Shown piece after piece: positions 53,780-61,306 of a stretch of DNA of 64,000 nt; the first letter of the stretch is position 1, and each line of letters starts with the position of its first letter. Below the pieces are notes generated by a model. The model did not search any database and was not told the origin of the DNA. It saw nothing but the letters and a program-made list of their open reading frames with translations. Origin of the DNA: Erysipelotrichaceae bacterium NK3D112 (lineage in GTDB: Bacteria > Bacillota_I > Bacilli_A > Erysipelotrichales > Erysipelotrichaceae); the NCBI GenBank assembly GCA_000701725.1, contig JNJQ01000003.1:124001-188000 (forward strand). The letters are read 5' to 3'. The translations under genes and the position numbers were made by a program.

Positions 53780-54477
53780 AATTCATCACCCCACAGTTTT
53801 TTGAAAACGGAATCCCTGAGGAAATGATCCGGCTCATTGATATCGGTCAGATAATGCGCATCTGAATCGATGAACCAGTTGGTTGAGTCCTCAGTGACCC
53901 AAGGGTTGGATGCGATCACTCTCAGTCTCTGCTCATCGCTTTTGACTTCCAGCCCGTCATAGGGCAGATCCATCGGGATGAAGCCGAGCTGATGGGTAAC
54001 GGAGTTGGCACGGTCCAGCACATGGGCAAGGATCACCCTTCCCCCATACGCGTGCACCGCATCGGTTGTTTCCTCAAGTGTCGCATTCAGAGAAACCAGC
54101 AGAAGCCTTTTCTCATCGCCGATCTTCTCGTCCCTTTCATTCATGATCCACTGATATCCGAAATATTCCTCATCATTGGGAACATTTGGCATTTTCGAGT
54201 CGATCCATTCCTGAAATTTCTGACTTTTTTCCAGGGTGTTGAACAGCCCCAGAACATGCACTTCCTCACTGGTTTCAAGCTCGCATCCATACAGCAGTTT
54301 CAGACCGATGGATGAAGCGACCTTATCAACCGCGGGAAGGTTTTTGGTCGAGTTGTGATCGGTAACGGCAATCAGATCAAGGCCTTTGATGAATGCCATG
54401 TTGCAGATATTGTTCGGCGTCATGGCGTCTTCCGCACAGGGCGACAGACAGCTGTGCATGTGCAGATCGTAAAACAT
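53776..54477 (-). CDS. PHP domain phosphoesterase
   Basis: 233 residues. The first metal motif DLHMHSCLSPC, the second VTDHNSTKN, the third CELETSEEVHVLGLF and the last IDSDAHYLTDI match a trinuclear PHP phosphoesterase. The substrate is unknown; the family includes nucleotide and histidinol phosphatases. It is embedded between a DRTGG gene (1 base away) and the GHKL ATPase gene (overlap), a grouping I know from [FeFe]-hydrogenase loci of anaerobic Firmicutes, where its role has not been explained as far as I recall. Confidence 0.88.
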   Translation of the reverse strand: MFYDLHMHSCLSPCAEDAMTPNNICNMAFIKGLDLIAVTDHNSTKNLPAVDKVASSIGLKLLYGCELETSEEVHVLGLFNTLEKSQKFQEWIDSKMPNVPNDEEYFGYQWIMNERDEKIGDEKRLLLVSLNATLEETTDAVHAYGGRVILAHVLDRANSVTHQLGFIPMDLPYDGLEVKSDEQRLRVIASNPWVTEDSTNWFIDSDAHYLTDINEPDHFLRDSVFKKLWGDEL

Positions 54478-54478
54478 A

Positions 54479-54811
54479 TCAGATTCCTAACTCAACGAGC
54501 TTCTTCGCACTCTCGAAGACGGGCATGTCGCTTTCCAGCACGACGAGCTCTTCCGCTTCCGCTTTGGCCGCGAATTCAGCCGTCACGTTGGCGCCATCCG
54601 CCACGATAATGCATGAGAACTCTCTGAGCAGCGCCACCGCGATCACATTGGCGTGAACCTGGACGGTGATCCATGCCTGCTGCGGCTCACCGTTTCCCAT
54701 GACCCAGCTGAGCAGATCTCCGCAATATGCGCCTTTGATTTCAATGTCGGTGGACAGCGAAGGCGTGGAGAGTTTCCATCCTGTTTTTTCAATCAGTTCC
54801 GTGATTGTCAT
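54479..54811 (-). CDS. DRTGG-domain protein
   Basis: 110 residues from ATG 54811, which has AAGGAG 8 bases upstream and shares ATGA with the upstream stop. The protein matches the DRTGG fold: a start TITELIEKTGWKL, a GAYCGDLLSWVMGNG segment and a C-terminal ADGANVTAEFAAKAEAEEL. DRTGG domains are found next to CBS and in phosphotransacetylase N-termini and probably bind a small ligand. A second, divergent DRTGG-like protein is two genes upstream. Confidence 0.82.
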   Translation of the reverse strand: MTITELIEKTGWKLSTPSLSTDIEIKGAYCGDLLSWVMGNGEPQQAWITVQVHANVIAVALLREFSCIIVADGANVTAEFAAKAEAEELVVLESDMPVFESAKKLVELGI

Positions 54812-55995
54812 TGTGCCGTCTCCTTCAGGGTTTTCATTACCCTGCAGTCGTCTTCCGTTCTGTTTCCCTTGACGATCTCCTCCGCCATGATTCTGCATGT
54901 CTGCATGCCGCAGGCCGAGCAGTCATAGCCGGGAAGACGTTCAAATTCCTCATTGACCGCTTTGAAGAATCTTGTTCTCTCCATAAACGATCGCTTGTCA
55001 TCGTCATCCTTTGCGAACTCATCGGTATAGAGTTCCTCAAACGGCAGATCCGCTGCCGGTTTGGTGTTTTTCGCAGTCAGGGCGTCGATGTTGTTGGTTG
55101 CTAAGAAGCTGTTGCCCCAAAGCATATGGCCGCCGATGCATCCGTTGAAGCACGGATACAGAATCAGCAGTCTGAATTCATTCAGCAGTCCGAACTCAGC
55201 CATATCCAGCACCGTGCACACCTTGTCAAACCCGTCCGCGATCAGGAAACCGTCCTGACGCACAATGCGGTGGGGATTGCATACCTGCAGGCCTTCCTTG
55301 CAGAAGGATACAGGATCCCTTCCCTTATGCATGTTTTTGCGGATCAAAGGGAAGATATCGGTGAGCGCAAGCGCATGGTCAACCTCATATTGAGGATTGC
55401 CGTAAGGATATTTGGCCAGTTCGAGCTTGGATTCGCATTCACACAGATTGAAGATGCCGAGGTTTTTGATATGGGCATATTTCTTTCGCAGATCCATGGC
55501 CGCGATTTCCGAGCAGTTTTTAACCGGCAGCAGCGCATCGAGCAGCGATTTGTGCGAATTCTGAATCAGTCTGGCAATGACCGGACAGAATGAGGCGATA
55601 TAGGGATCCCCTTCATTCTCCTCGGCCAGAAGAGATACTTCTTTCAGGTGCAGCGCCGTGTACTGGGTGATATCCACCACTTCATCAAAGCCAAGCAGCC
55701 TTATGGCATGGAAGAGATCTTCCGCCTCTTCCAGCGAAGCGCAATGGCTGACCAGAGCACCGGGCACCAGACAAATCGTATAGTCGTAATTTTCAATGTC
55801 ATCGAGTGTCGATCCCTGCGCAAGGATGCCGCGGTTATGGCATGCCATGATGCAGCGGCCGCAGTTGATGCATCGCTTCTGATCGATGATGACCCTGTCA
55901 TCCGACATGGACAGTGCGCTTGTCGGACATGCCTTGACGCACTTCATGCACCGGATGCATCTCTCCAGGGTATAGTGGACAACACTCTTTCTCAT
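54808..55995 (-). CDS. HydA-like iron-sulfur protein with sensory-type H-cluster motifs
   Basis: 395 residues. Two N-terminal 4Fe-4S motifs (CIRCMKCVKAC and CINCGRCIMAC), then a hydrogenase-like domain, then a C-terminal C-x2-C-x4-C four-cysteine domain (DCSACGMQTC). The H-cluster ligand positions seem kept: SFCPV for L1, CESK for L2, and PCFNGCIGG for L3. The proton-shuttle Cys that precedes the L1 ligand is replaced by Phe. This pattern is that of the group C/D (putatively sensory) [FeFe]-hydrogenases rather than of the catalytic group A. It overlaps the upstream GHKL ATPase gene by 4 bases. Confidence 0.8.
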   Translation of the reverse strand: MRKSVVHYTLERCIRCMKCVKACPTSALSMSDDRVIIDQKRCINCGRCIMACHNRGILAQGSTLDDIENYDYTICLVPGALVSHCASLEEAEDLFHAIRLLGFDEVVDITQYTALHLKEVSLLAEENEGDPYIASFCPVIARLIQNSHKSLLDALLPVKNCSEIAAMDLRKKYAHIKNLGIFNLCECESKLELAKYPYGNPQYEVDHALALTDIFPLIRKNMHKGRDPVSFCKEGLQVCNPHRIVRQDGFLIADGFDKVCTVLDMAEFGLLNEFRLLILYPCFNGCIGGHMLWGNSFLATNNIDALTAKNTKPAADLPFEELYTDEFAKDDDDKRSFMERTRFFKAVNEEFERLPGYDCSACGMQTCRIMAEEIVKGNRTEDDCRVMKTLKETAQ

Positions 55996-56420
55996 ACCGC
56001 AGCCCTGAAGCCCAGTTTCAGTGTTGTGCCTTCCGGTGAAGACTCAATATGGAAGTCATCGGTGACACGCTGAATATTGGGCAGACCCATACCGGCGCCA
56101 AAGCCCATTCCGCGGGCTTTTTCACTGGCAGTGCTCCAGCCGGGCGTCAATGCTTTTTCCAGGTCCGGAATACCGGGACCCGGATCCTTGAACACCAGTG
56201 AGATATAGCCGTCATCACCGACATCCAGGTAAACTTTGCCGCCATATGCATGAATGATCAGGTTGATCTCGGATTCATAGCTGGCAACTGCGATCTTTCT
56301 GAGAATTTTGGGTGAAATGCCGATTTCAGAAAGCGTGGTCTTGATGTCGGAAGAAACCTTGCCGGCATTCACATAGTCGTCCTGGACAACCGTATATTCC
56401 TTATGAAGAATACTATCCAT
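55992..56420 (-). CDS. RsbW/SpoIIAB-like GHKL ATPase
   Basis: 142 residues from ATG 56420, the first codon of the family-like N-terminus MDSILHKEY; the ribosome binding site is weak (GGGA). Features are the N box VASYESEINLIIHAYGG, G1 box KDPGPGIPDLEKALTPGWS, and G2 GFGAGMGLPNIQRVTD. Anti-sigma kinases of this form phosphorylate antagonist proteins. Position next to the sensory HydA-like protein suggests that they act together, which is inference. It overlaps the DRTGG-like gene by 8 bases. Confidence 0.85.
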   Translation of the reverse strand: MDSILHKEYTVVQDDYVNAGKVSSDIKTTLSEIGISPKILRKIAVASYESEINLIIHAYGGKVYLDVGDDGYISLVFKDPGPGIPDLEKALTPGWSTASEKARGMGFGAGMGLPNIQRVTDDFHIESSPEGTTLKLGFRAAV

Positions 56421-56775
56421 AGATTCCCGCCAGTCCTTTCTGATAAAGTCTGCCGCAGGCGTCATACATGGTCAGATCGGTGGCAATGCATGTGATATCC
56501 ATGTTTCTTGCCATTTCCAGATCGATATCCTGTAAAAACTTTCCGCGTACAAACACGATAAATCTGACATCCAGCATTTCAGCTGTGCGAAGCGTCTGCG
56601 AATTGCACAAACCTGTCAAAAGAACAGTCGACTCCTCGTTATCCTGAATCATCGCCAGGGCGTCGCTCATCAGATCGGTGGCGAACACATTCCTGTAATC
56701 CTGATTCATGATAGTTTCGTCCCACTCCGTCAAAGGAGCAGCACAAAGTATGTCGGCAATTTCCTTTGCCAGCAT
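56413..56775 (-). CDS. DRTGG-like small protein
   Basis: 120 residues. The C-terminal half (VLLTGLCNSQTLRTAEM, then ARNMDITCIATDLTMYDACGRLY) matches the DRTGG/HPr-serine-kinase-N-like fold seen in hydrogenase operons. It contains four scattered cysteines but no CxxC pattern. It starts 1 base after the hydC stop and overlaps the ATPase gene. The family match is by pattern only; function is unknown. Confidence 0.72.
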   Translation of the reverse strand: MLAKEIADILCAAPLTEWDETIMNQDYRNVFATDLMSDALAMIQDNEESTVLLTGLCNSQTLRTAEMLDVRFIVFVRGKFLQDIDLEMARNMDITCIATDLTMYDACGRLYQKGLAGIYG

Positions 56776-56776
56776 A

Positions 56777-57280
56777 TCAGGACCTCAATGCAGCGCTTTT
56801 TTCTTCGTTGATAATTGCTTTGAGCTCAGCGACAAGCTTGTTGCCTTCTGTTGCGGCGCCGATAACCTTGCCGTCAACGACAGCTACCGGAGCAAGACCG
56901 CATGCGCCAAGGCATCTGGTTGCGTCGAGTGAGAACAGTCCGTCGGGGCTGGTTCCGTTGATCGGTGCACCGGTCAGCTCAACCGCCTGGTCGATGAGTT
57001 TCTGGCCGCCCTTGACATAGCATGCAGTACCGAGACATACGTTGATGACATGCTTTCCCTTGGGCTCGGTTGTGAACTGGGCATAGAACATGACAACGCC
57101 GTAAACTTCGGCGACGCTTGTTCCGCAGGCTGCGGCAATCTTTTCCATTGCCTCAAACGGCACATAGCCGATTTCGTTCTGTACGTCATGCAGCATGACG
57201 ATGCAGGGGCCCGGTTCACCCTTGTGTCTGGCTACGATCGCATCGATTTTTGCGATTGCAGCCGCATTCAGTCTTTCCAT
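56777..57280 (-). CDS. hydC: HydC/NuoE-like 2Fe-2S subunit of the hydrogenase
   Basis: 167 residues from ATG 57280, which has GGAGG 9 bases upstream inside the permease gene; the open frame extends upstream as a shadow of the permease. A thioredoxin-like 2Fe-2S protein whose ligands are in VCLGTACYVKGG and RCLGACGLAPV. The N-terminal helical region (LHDVQNEIGYVPFEAMEKI) is typical of NuoE. Third subunit of the HydABC complex, which feeds electrons between NADH and the catalytic subunit. Confidence 0.95.
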   Translation of the reverse strand: MERLNAAAIAKIDAIVARHKGEPGPCIVMLHDVQNEIGYVPFEAMEKIAAACGTSVAEVYGVVMFYAQFTTEPKGKHVINVCLGTACYVKGGQKLIDQAVELTGAPINGTSPDGLFSLDATRCLGACGLAPVAVVDGKVIGAATEGNKLVAELKAIINEEKSAALRS

Positions 57281-58011
57281 CCTTGTTCCTCCTTCACTTT
57301 TTGATTTATCTTTCCGAACAAAGTATTGATCAACCCCGCCAGAACAATCAGAACAATTGTCCAGGCAAGGATTCCGGCTGTGTTGAGATCCATACGGCAA
57401 TAATTGATCTGCCTCCCGATGCCGGCAGGCACCGACCCGAGAATTTCCGCCATGACCCCGACCTTGAATCCCATCGACGCGGCGGTTTTGCCGGTGGATA
57501 GGATTTCCGTGGCCAGCTCGGGCAGGATCTTTTTTACAATACGGATTTTGACCGTTTCCGGATAAACGGCTTCGGCATCGCGGCACTCACGGCTTTCCTG
57601 GTCCATGCGGTTCATGAATCCGTTCATGAAGATCGGAAACAGAATCAGAAAGCTGACCAGCATGACCGCCCCTTCTGATCCGAGCCAGATCAGGGCGATA
57701 ATGATGTAGCTGACATTGGGAATCGTCTGGGTCAGCACCTTCAGCGGCTCAAAGTAAAGCCTGAACTTCGGGTACAGAGCACAGAGGATGCTGAGCACAA
57801 GCGCACATACAAGCGAAAGTGTCCAGCCGCATGCGATCCTGAAAACAGTGGCGCATAATGCCGTATAGAATTTTGCTGTCATCAAGAGCCCTCCGAGAGC
57901 GGAAAGTGTCTGTGTGACAGTGGGAATCAGTATGTCATTTGAGACCATCAATGCAGCGCATTGCCACGCACCAAGCAGGACGATACAGGTGATCAGATGC
58001 TCTTTTTTCAT
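57268..58011 (-). CDS. ABC transporter permease (SsuC/TauC-type)
   Basis: 247 residues, about six membrane helices, of the BPD_transp_1 family used by sulfonate, taurine, nitrate or pyrimidine-type importers. A recognisable EAA-like loop (CRDAEAVYPETVKIRIVKKILPEL) contacts the ATPase in such systems. No ATPase gene is in the operon or elsewhere in the window. It overlaps hydC by 13 bases and has its own extended -10 promoter. AGGAG is 12 bases before the ATG. Coupling to hydrogenase genes implies transport of something used by the enzyme or its maturation (inference). Confidence 0.88.
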   Translation of the reverse strand: MKKEHLITCIVLLGAWQCAALMVSNDILIPTVTQTLSALGGLLMTAKFYTALCATVFRIACGWTLSLVCALVLSILCALYPKFRLYFEPLKVLTQTIPNVSYIIIALIWLGSEGAVMLVSFLILFPIFMNGFMNRMDQESRECRDAEAVYPETVKIRIVKKILPELATEILSTGKTAASMGFKVGVMAEILGSVPAGIGRQINYCRMDLNTAGILAWTIVLIVLAGLINTLFGKINQKVKEEQGWKD

Positions 58012-58034
58012 GACGAAAACTCACTCCTGTCAGT

Positions 58035-58043
58035 ATTATAGCA
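58035..58043 (-). promoter_or_regulatory. Extended -10 promoter of the permease-hydC-hydA operon
   Basis: TGCTATAAT on the - strand, 24 bases before the permease ATG and after the terminator of the binding-protein gene. It would drive the whole permease-to-hydA cluster. Confidence 0.65.
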
Positions 58044-58086
58044 TCATTGTAAAAATTTTCACCAAATATCCGCAATGCATGAAAGC

Positions 58087-58112
58087 AGAAAAGGACGGAG
58101 TGCAATCCGCCC
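58087..58112 (-). terminator. Terminator after the ABC binding-protein gene
   Basis: On the - strand GGGCGGA pairs with TCCGTCC (one G-T) across a 6-base loop, then TTTTC. It separates the regulator/binding-protein transcript from the hydrogenase operon. Confidence 0.75.
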
Positions 58113-58162
58113 TGTTTCCAGATAAATGATGTGTGTTTCTAAGAGTGTTTATAAAGGTGATT

Positions 58163-59104
58163 TTATCCGGCAATCGCGCTGTCAATTCCCTCGACGCCAA
58201 AGAGCTTGAGGAAGTCGGCAACCTTGTCCATGCATTCAGAAGCGTCGAGAACGTTGATGTTCATTCTGCTCCAGCACTTGCCGATGATTTCAGCACTCGG
58301 AACACCGAATGTGTCTGCGCCGATCGCGTTGATGTCAGCGACAAGGCTGCTCGGATCATCCGCGTTGACGTTAGCCGCGTAGTCCTTCATCTGGGCAACC
58401 AGATTGTCGATCATCGGCTTCTTTTCCTCATAGACTGCGGAGTTGACGAAGAGGCCTGCCATCGGGAATCCGCCCTCGCCCCATTCCTTCTGAAGGTCAG
58501 CGATGACTTTGAGTTCCTTGCCCTGCTCCTTGCCCTTGGCAATCGCAGCTGTGGCAGCCGGCTCGGCAATCAGTGCCGCATCAGCATTTCCGCTTAACAG
58601 CGCAGCCATGGTTTCCTGGCCGGTCTGGAATGAGAAATTCACATCCGCGCCAAGATCATTGAACAGATGCTTGAAGACAAGACCCGGAACAGCCTGTTCG
58701 CCGAATGCGGCGACTGTGTGTCCTTCAGTCAGAGCACTCTCATCGGTGCCGATGATATAGAGGTTGCCCCATGTGACGACATCGAGCAGACGGTAGTCTG
58801 TCTTGCCGGCAGCGGCCAGTTTGACACCGAGGTTGCTCGGCGCGATGATGACATCATATTCGGGATTCGGATTGACAAAGGCAGCCTGCAGAGGATCGGA
58901 GCCTTCGACGATATCAACGGTGTTCTTGCCGCCCTTGAGAATCGGCAGAAGTGAGAGAGACGGTGCGCCTGAGGGAGAAAGAACCTTCAGGTTTTCCGCT
59001 TCAACGGTTTCAGCCTGCTGATCTGATTCAGCGGGTGTGCTGCCTGCGCATCCGGCAGCCAGAAGGAGTGCGAGAGATGCACTCAGAATTTTTTTCATTT
59101 CCAT
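58163..59104 (-). CDS. ABC transporter substrate-binding lipoprotein
   Basis: 313 residues. The signal peptide ends in the lipobox LLAAGC, so the protein is lipid-anchored outside the membrane. The mature part is a COG0715/NMT1-like periplasmic binding fold (LSPSGAPSLSLLPIL, then NPEYDVIIAPSNLGVKL). Ligand unknown; the family includes binders of sulfonates, thiamine precursors and pyrimidines. ATG 59104 is chosen because AAAGGA lies 10 bases upstream; ATG 59098 is possible. It belongs with the TM1266-type regulator gene 16 bases upstream and with the permease gene downstream. Confidence 0.9.
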   Translation of the reverse strand: MEMKKILSASLALLLAAGCAGSTPAESDQQAETVEAENLKVLSPSGAPSLSLLPILKGGKNTVDIVEGSDPLQAAFVNPNPEYDVIIAPSNLGVKLAAAGKTDYRLLDVVTWGNLYIIGTDESALTEGHTVAAFGEQAVPGLVFKHLFNDLGADVNFSFQTGQETMAALLSGNADAALIAEPAATAAIAKGKEQGKELKVIADLQKEWGEGGFPMAGLFVNSAVYEEKKPMIDNLVAQMKDYAANVNADDPSSLVADINAIGADTFGVPSAEIIGKCWSRMNINVLDASECMDKVADFLKLFGVEGIDSAIAG

Positions 59105-59120
59105 GTTGCTGTGTTTCCTT

Positions 59121-59366
59121 TCATGCTTTGGAATATGCCGCCTTCGCGGTCAGTCCCGGAATGTTTCCGAGCTTGCCGGTAAGGGCGCTGATGATTTCAT
59201 TGGGAGCGTCGATTGCGACCGAGATCAGGGAGATCCCCTTCTGTTTATAAGGAATTCCCATTCTGCCGATGATGTATTCACCGTACTGGTGCAATACCTC
59301 ATTCATGGCGGCGCTGCTTTCTCTGTCTTCCACAATGATGGCGATGACTGCGATCCGTGTTTCCAT
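59121..59366 (-). CDS. TM1266-type iron-only hydrogenase system regulator
   Basis: 81 residues of the TM1266/NikR-C-like family, which occurs next to [FeFe]-hydrogenase maturation genes. The N-terminus TRIAVIAIIVEDRESS and the central GEYIIGRMGIPYKQKGISLISV match the family, and IISALTGKLGNIPGL the C-terminus. It is thought to be an ACT-like ligand-binding protein; no DNA-binding region is present. GGAGG lies 9 bases before the ATG, directly downstream of a hairpin terminator, so translation depends on read-through. No hydE, hydF or hydG is in the window. Confidence 0.9.
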   Translation of the reverse strand: METRIAVIAIIVEDRESSAAMNEVLHQYGEYIIGRMGIPYKQKGISLISVAIDAPNEIISALTGKLGNIPGLTAKAAYSKA

Positions 59367-59391
59367 TTTTACTTTTCCTCCGGAATAAAAT

Positions 59392-59419
59392 GAAAGTCCC
59401 TGTCATCCGGACAGGGACT
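59392..59419 (-). terminator. Intrinsic terminator/attenuator before the TM1266-type gene
   Basis: A 10-bp perfect stem AGTCCCTGTC/GACAGGGACT with a 5-base loop followed by TTTCATTTT, on the - strand, ending about 8 bases before the GGAGG of the regulator gene. It could end thrS transcripts, but it lies downstream of the local promoter as well, so it must be passed for the regulator and binding protein to be made. Confidence 0.8.
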
Positions 59420-59508
59420 GAGTATCAAAGGTACTTCTTATTTCAATCAGATGCCTTGATTCCGTCTCTTCCCGCTGGGATCGCTCTTTGCGGTCGGATA
59501 ACGATTTG

Positions 59509-59536
59509 AGTATACATCGGATTTGAAATAATGCAA
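59509..59536 (-). promoter_or_regulatory. Promoter upstream of the attenuator
   Basis: On the - strand TTGCAT at 59536-59531, a 16-base spacer and TATACT at 59514-59509. Expected start near 59502. This gives a leader of about 135 bases before the regulator gene. Confidence 0.6.
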
Positions 59537-59548
59537 CCAAATTAATTC

Positions 59549-61306
59549 TTATGCGTAACGCTTGGAATTGATTTCATCCATGATGTCATTCATGAATTCG
59601 TCAACGGTCTTGGTGACTGCTTCCTTATGGCCATAGCGGCGCACTGTCACGCTGTTTGTTTCGATATCCTTGTCGCCGACAACCAGCTCCACCGGAATCT
59701 TGGAGGTCTGCGCCTCACGGATGCGGTAGCCGAGCTTTTCATTGCGGTTGTCAACGCTGACTCTGACACCCTTTGCCTTCAGCAGATCGGCGATCTTTTC
59801 AGCATATTCGGTATGAGTTCCCGGAGCGACCGGAATCACGACCGCCTGGCGCGGTGCGAGCCATAACGGCAGATTGCCCTTTGTTTCTTCGAGCAGGAAC
59901 GCAATGAAGCGGTCAATGGAGCCAAGGATTGCTCTGTGGATGACGACCGGTCTGACCTTGGAGCCGGTTGAATCGACATATTCAAGTTCGAATCTTTCCG
60001 GCAGCTGATAGTCAAGCTGGATCGTGGACAGTGTGACATCATGGCCAAGCGCGCTTCTGACCTGAACGTCGATCTTGGGTCCGTAGAAGGCAGCCTCGCC
60101 GATTGCCTCATAGAACGGCACACCCATTTCCTTGAGAACTTCACGAAGTTCTGCCTCGCTTCTTTCCCAGAGCTCATCATTGCCGAAGTACTTCTCGGCA
60201 TTTTCAGGGTCTCTCAGTGAAAGACGGAAGGAATAATTCTCAAATCCGAAGTCGTTATAGACATCAAGGATCAGCTTGGTGACATTCTTGATTTCGGAAG
60301 CGATCTGATCCGGACGGCAGAAGATATGGGAGTCATTCTGGGTGAACGCTCTGCTTCTTTCGATGCCGGTGATGGCGCCTGCCGCCTCAAAGCGGAAGTC
60401 GTCGGCGATCTCGGCGATTCTGACCGGCAGATCACGGTAGGAATGCAATGTGCTTCTGTACATGATCATATGTTCCGGGCAGTTCATCGGACGCAGGCAG
60501 TATTCGTCATTGTCACGCTCCATGATCGGGAACATGTCATCCTTGTAATGAGCCAGATGGCCGGAGATCTTATAGAGCTTAGTGGAAACAACCACCGGTG
60601 TCTTGACATGCACGTAACCCTGGGCAAGTTCCTTGTCCATGATATAGTCGCTGAGCGCGCGTCTCATGGTAAGACCGTTGGGCAGCCACATGGGCAGACC
60701 GGAACCGACGGTTTCGGAGAACATGAAGACAGCCAGATCCTTGCCGAGCTTGCGGTGGTCTCTCTGCTTGGCGTCCTCAAGATCCTGTAAATGCGCTTCC
60801 AGCGCTTCCGGTGTGGGCAGGCAGACGCCGTAGATTCTCTGCAGAACCTTGTTGTGCTCATCGCCCTTCCAGTATGCGCCGGAGTGCTTGAGCAGCTTGA
60901 AGTTCTTCAAGAGCTTTGTGTTTTCAACGTGCGGACCGCGGCAGAGATCGGTGAAATCGCCCTGGGTGTACATGGAGATGTTTGTGCCTTCCGGCATTCT
61001 CTCAATCAGATCGAGCTTGTACATGTCATCCTTGAACTGTTCGAGCGCCTCCTCGCGGCTGATTTCGTGGCGGACAATGTTCTTTGCGCTTTTGACGCAC
61101 TTCTTCATTTCCTTTTCGATCCTGGGCAGATCATCATCGCGGATGACATCGTCGCCAAGGTCGATATCATAATAGAAACCTTCCTCGACAACCGGTCCGA
61201 CCCAGAATTTCGCCTGCGGGTAAAGATGCTTGACAGCCTGCGCCATCAGATGTGCACAGCTGTGATTGAGCGTGTTCAGCTCTGCATCTTCCTTGAAATT
61301 GATCAT
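59549..61306 (-). CDS. thrS: Threonyl-tRNA synthetase lacking the TGS domain
   Basis: 585 residues from ATG 61306, which has GGAGG 9 bases upstream; in-frame codons further up lie in the T-box leader. The protein starts directly with the editing domain (HSCAHL and CRGPHV supply the HxxxH and CxxxH ligands), followed by the class II catalytic core with MNCPEHMIMY and FRFEAAGAITG, and the anticodon-binding domain. The N-terminal TGS domain of about 60 residues found in most bacterial ThrRS (about 640 residues) is missing. Control is by the T-box leader upstream. Confidence 0.95.
   Translation of the reverse strand: MINFKEDAELNTLNHSCAHLMAQAVKHLYPQAKFWVGPVVEEGFYYDIDLGDDVIRDDDLPRIEKEMKKCVKSAKNIVRHEISREEALEQFKDDMYKLDLIERMPEGTNISMYTQGDFTDLCRGPHVENTKLLKNFKLLKHSGAYWKGDEHNKVLQRIYGVCLPTPEALEAHLQDLEDAKQRDHRKLGKDLAVFMFSETVGSGLPMWLPNGLTMRRALSDYIMDKELAQGYVHVKTPVVVSTKLYKISGHLAHYKDDMFPIMERDNDEYCLRPMNCPEHMIMYRSTLHSYRDLPVRIAEIADDFRFEAAGAITGIERSRAFTQNDSHIFCRPDQIASEIKNVTKLILDVYNDFGFENYSFRLSLRDPENAEKYFGNDELWERSEAELREVLKEMGVPFYEAIGEAAFYGPKIDVQVRSALGHDVTLSTIQLDYQLPERFELEYVDSTGSKVRPVVIHRAILGSIDRFIAFLLEETKGNLPLWLAPRQAVVIPVAPGTHTEYAEKIADLLKAKGVRVSVDNRNEKLGYRIREAQTSKIPVELVVGDKDIETNSVTVRRYGHKEAVTKTVDEFMNDIMDEINSKRYA

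Noticed and set aside
57281-57586. Upstream extension of hydC
   Set aside because: It is the permease gene read in another frame; GGAGG supports the start at 57280.
59420-59508. Known riboswitch class in the hydrogenase leader
   Set aside because: I compared by memory with TPP, SAM, FMN, cobalamin, glycine, lysine, preQ1, fluoride, THF and T-box consensus motifs; none fits.
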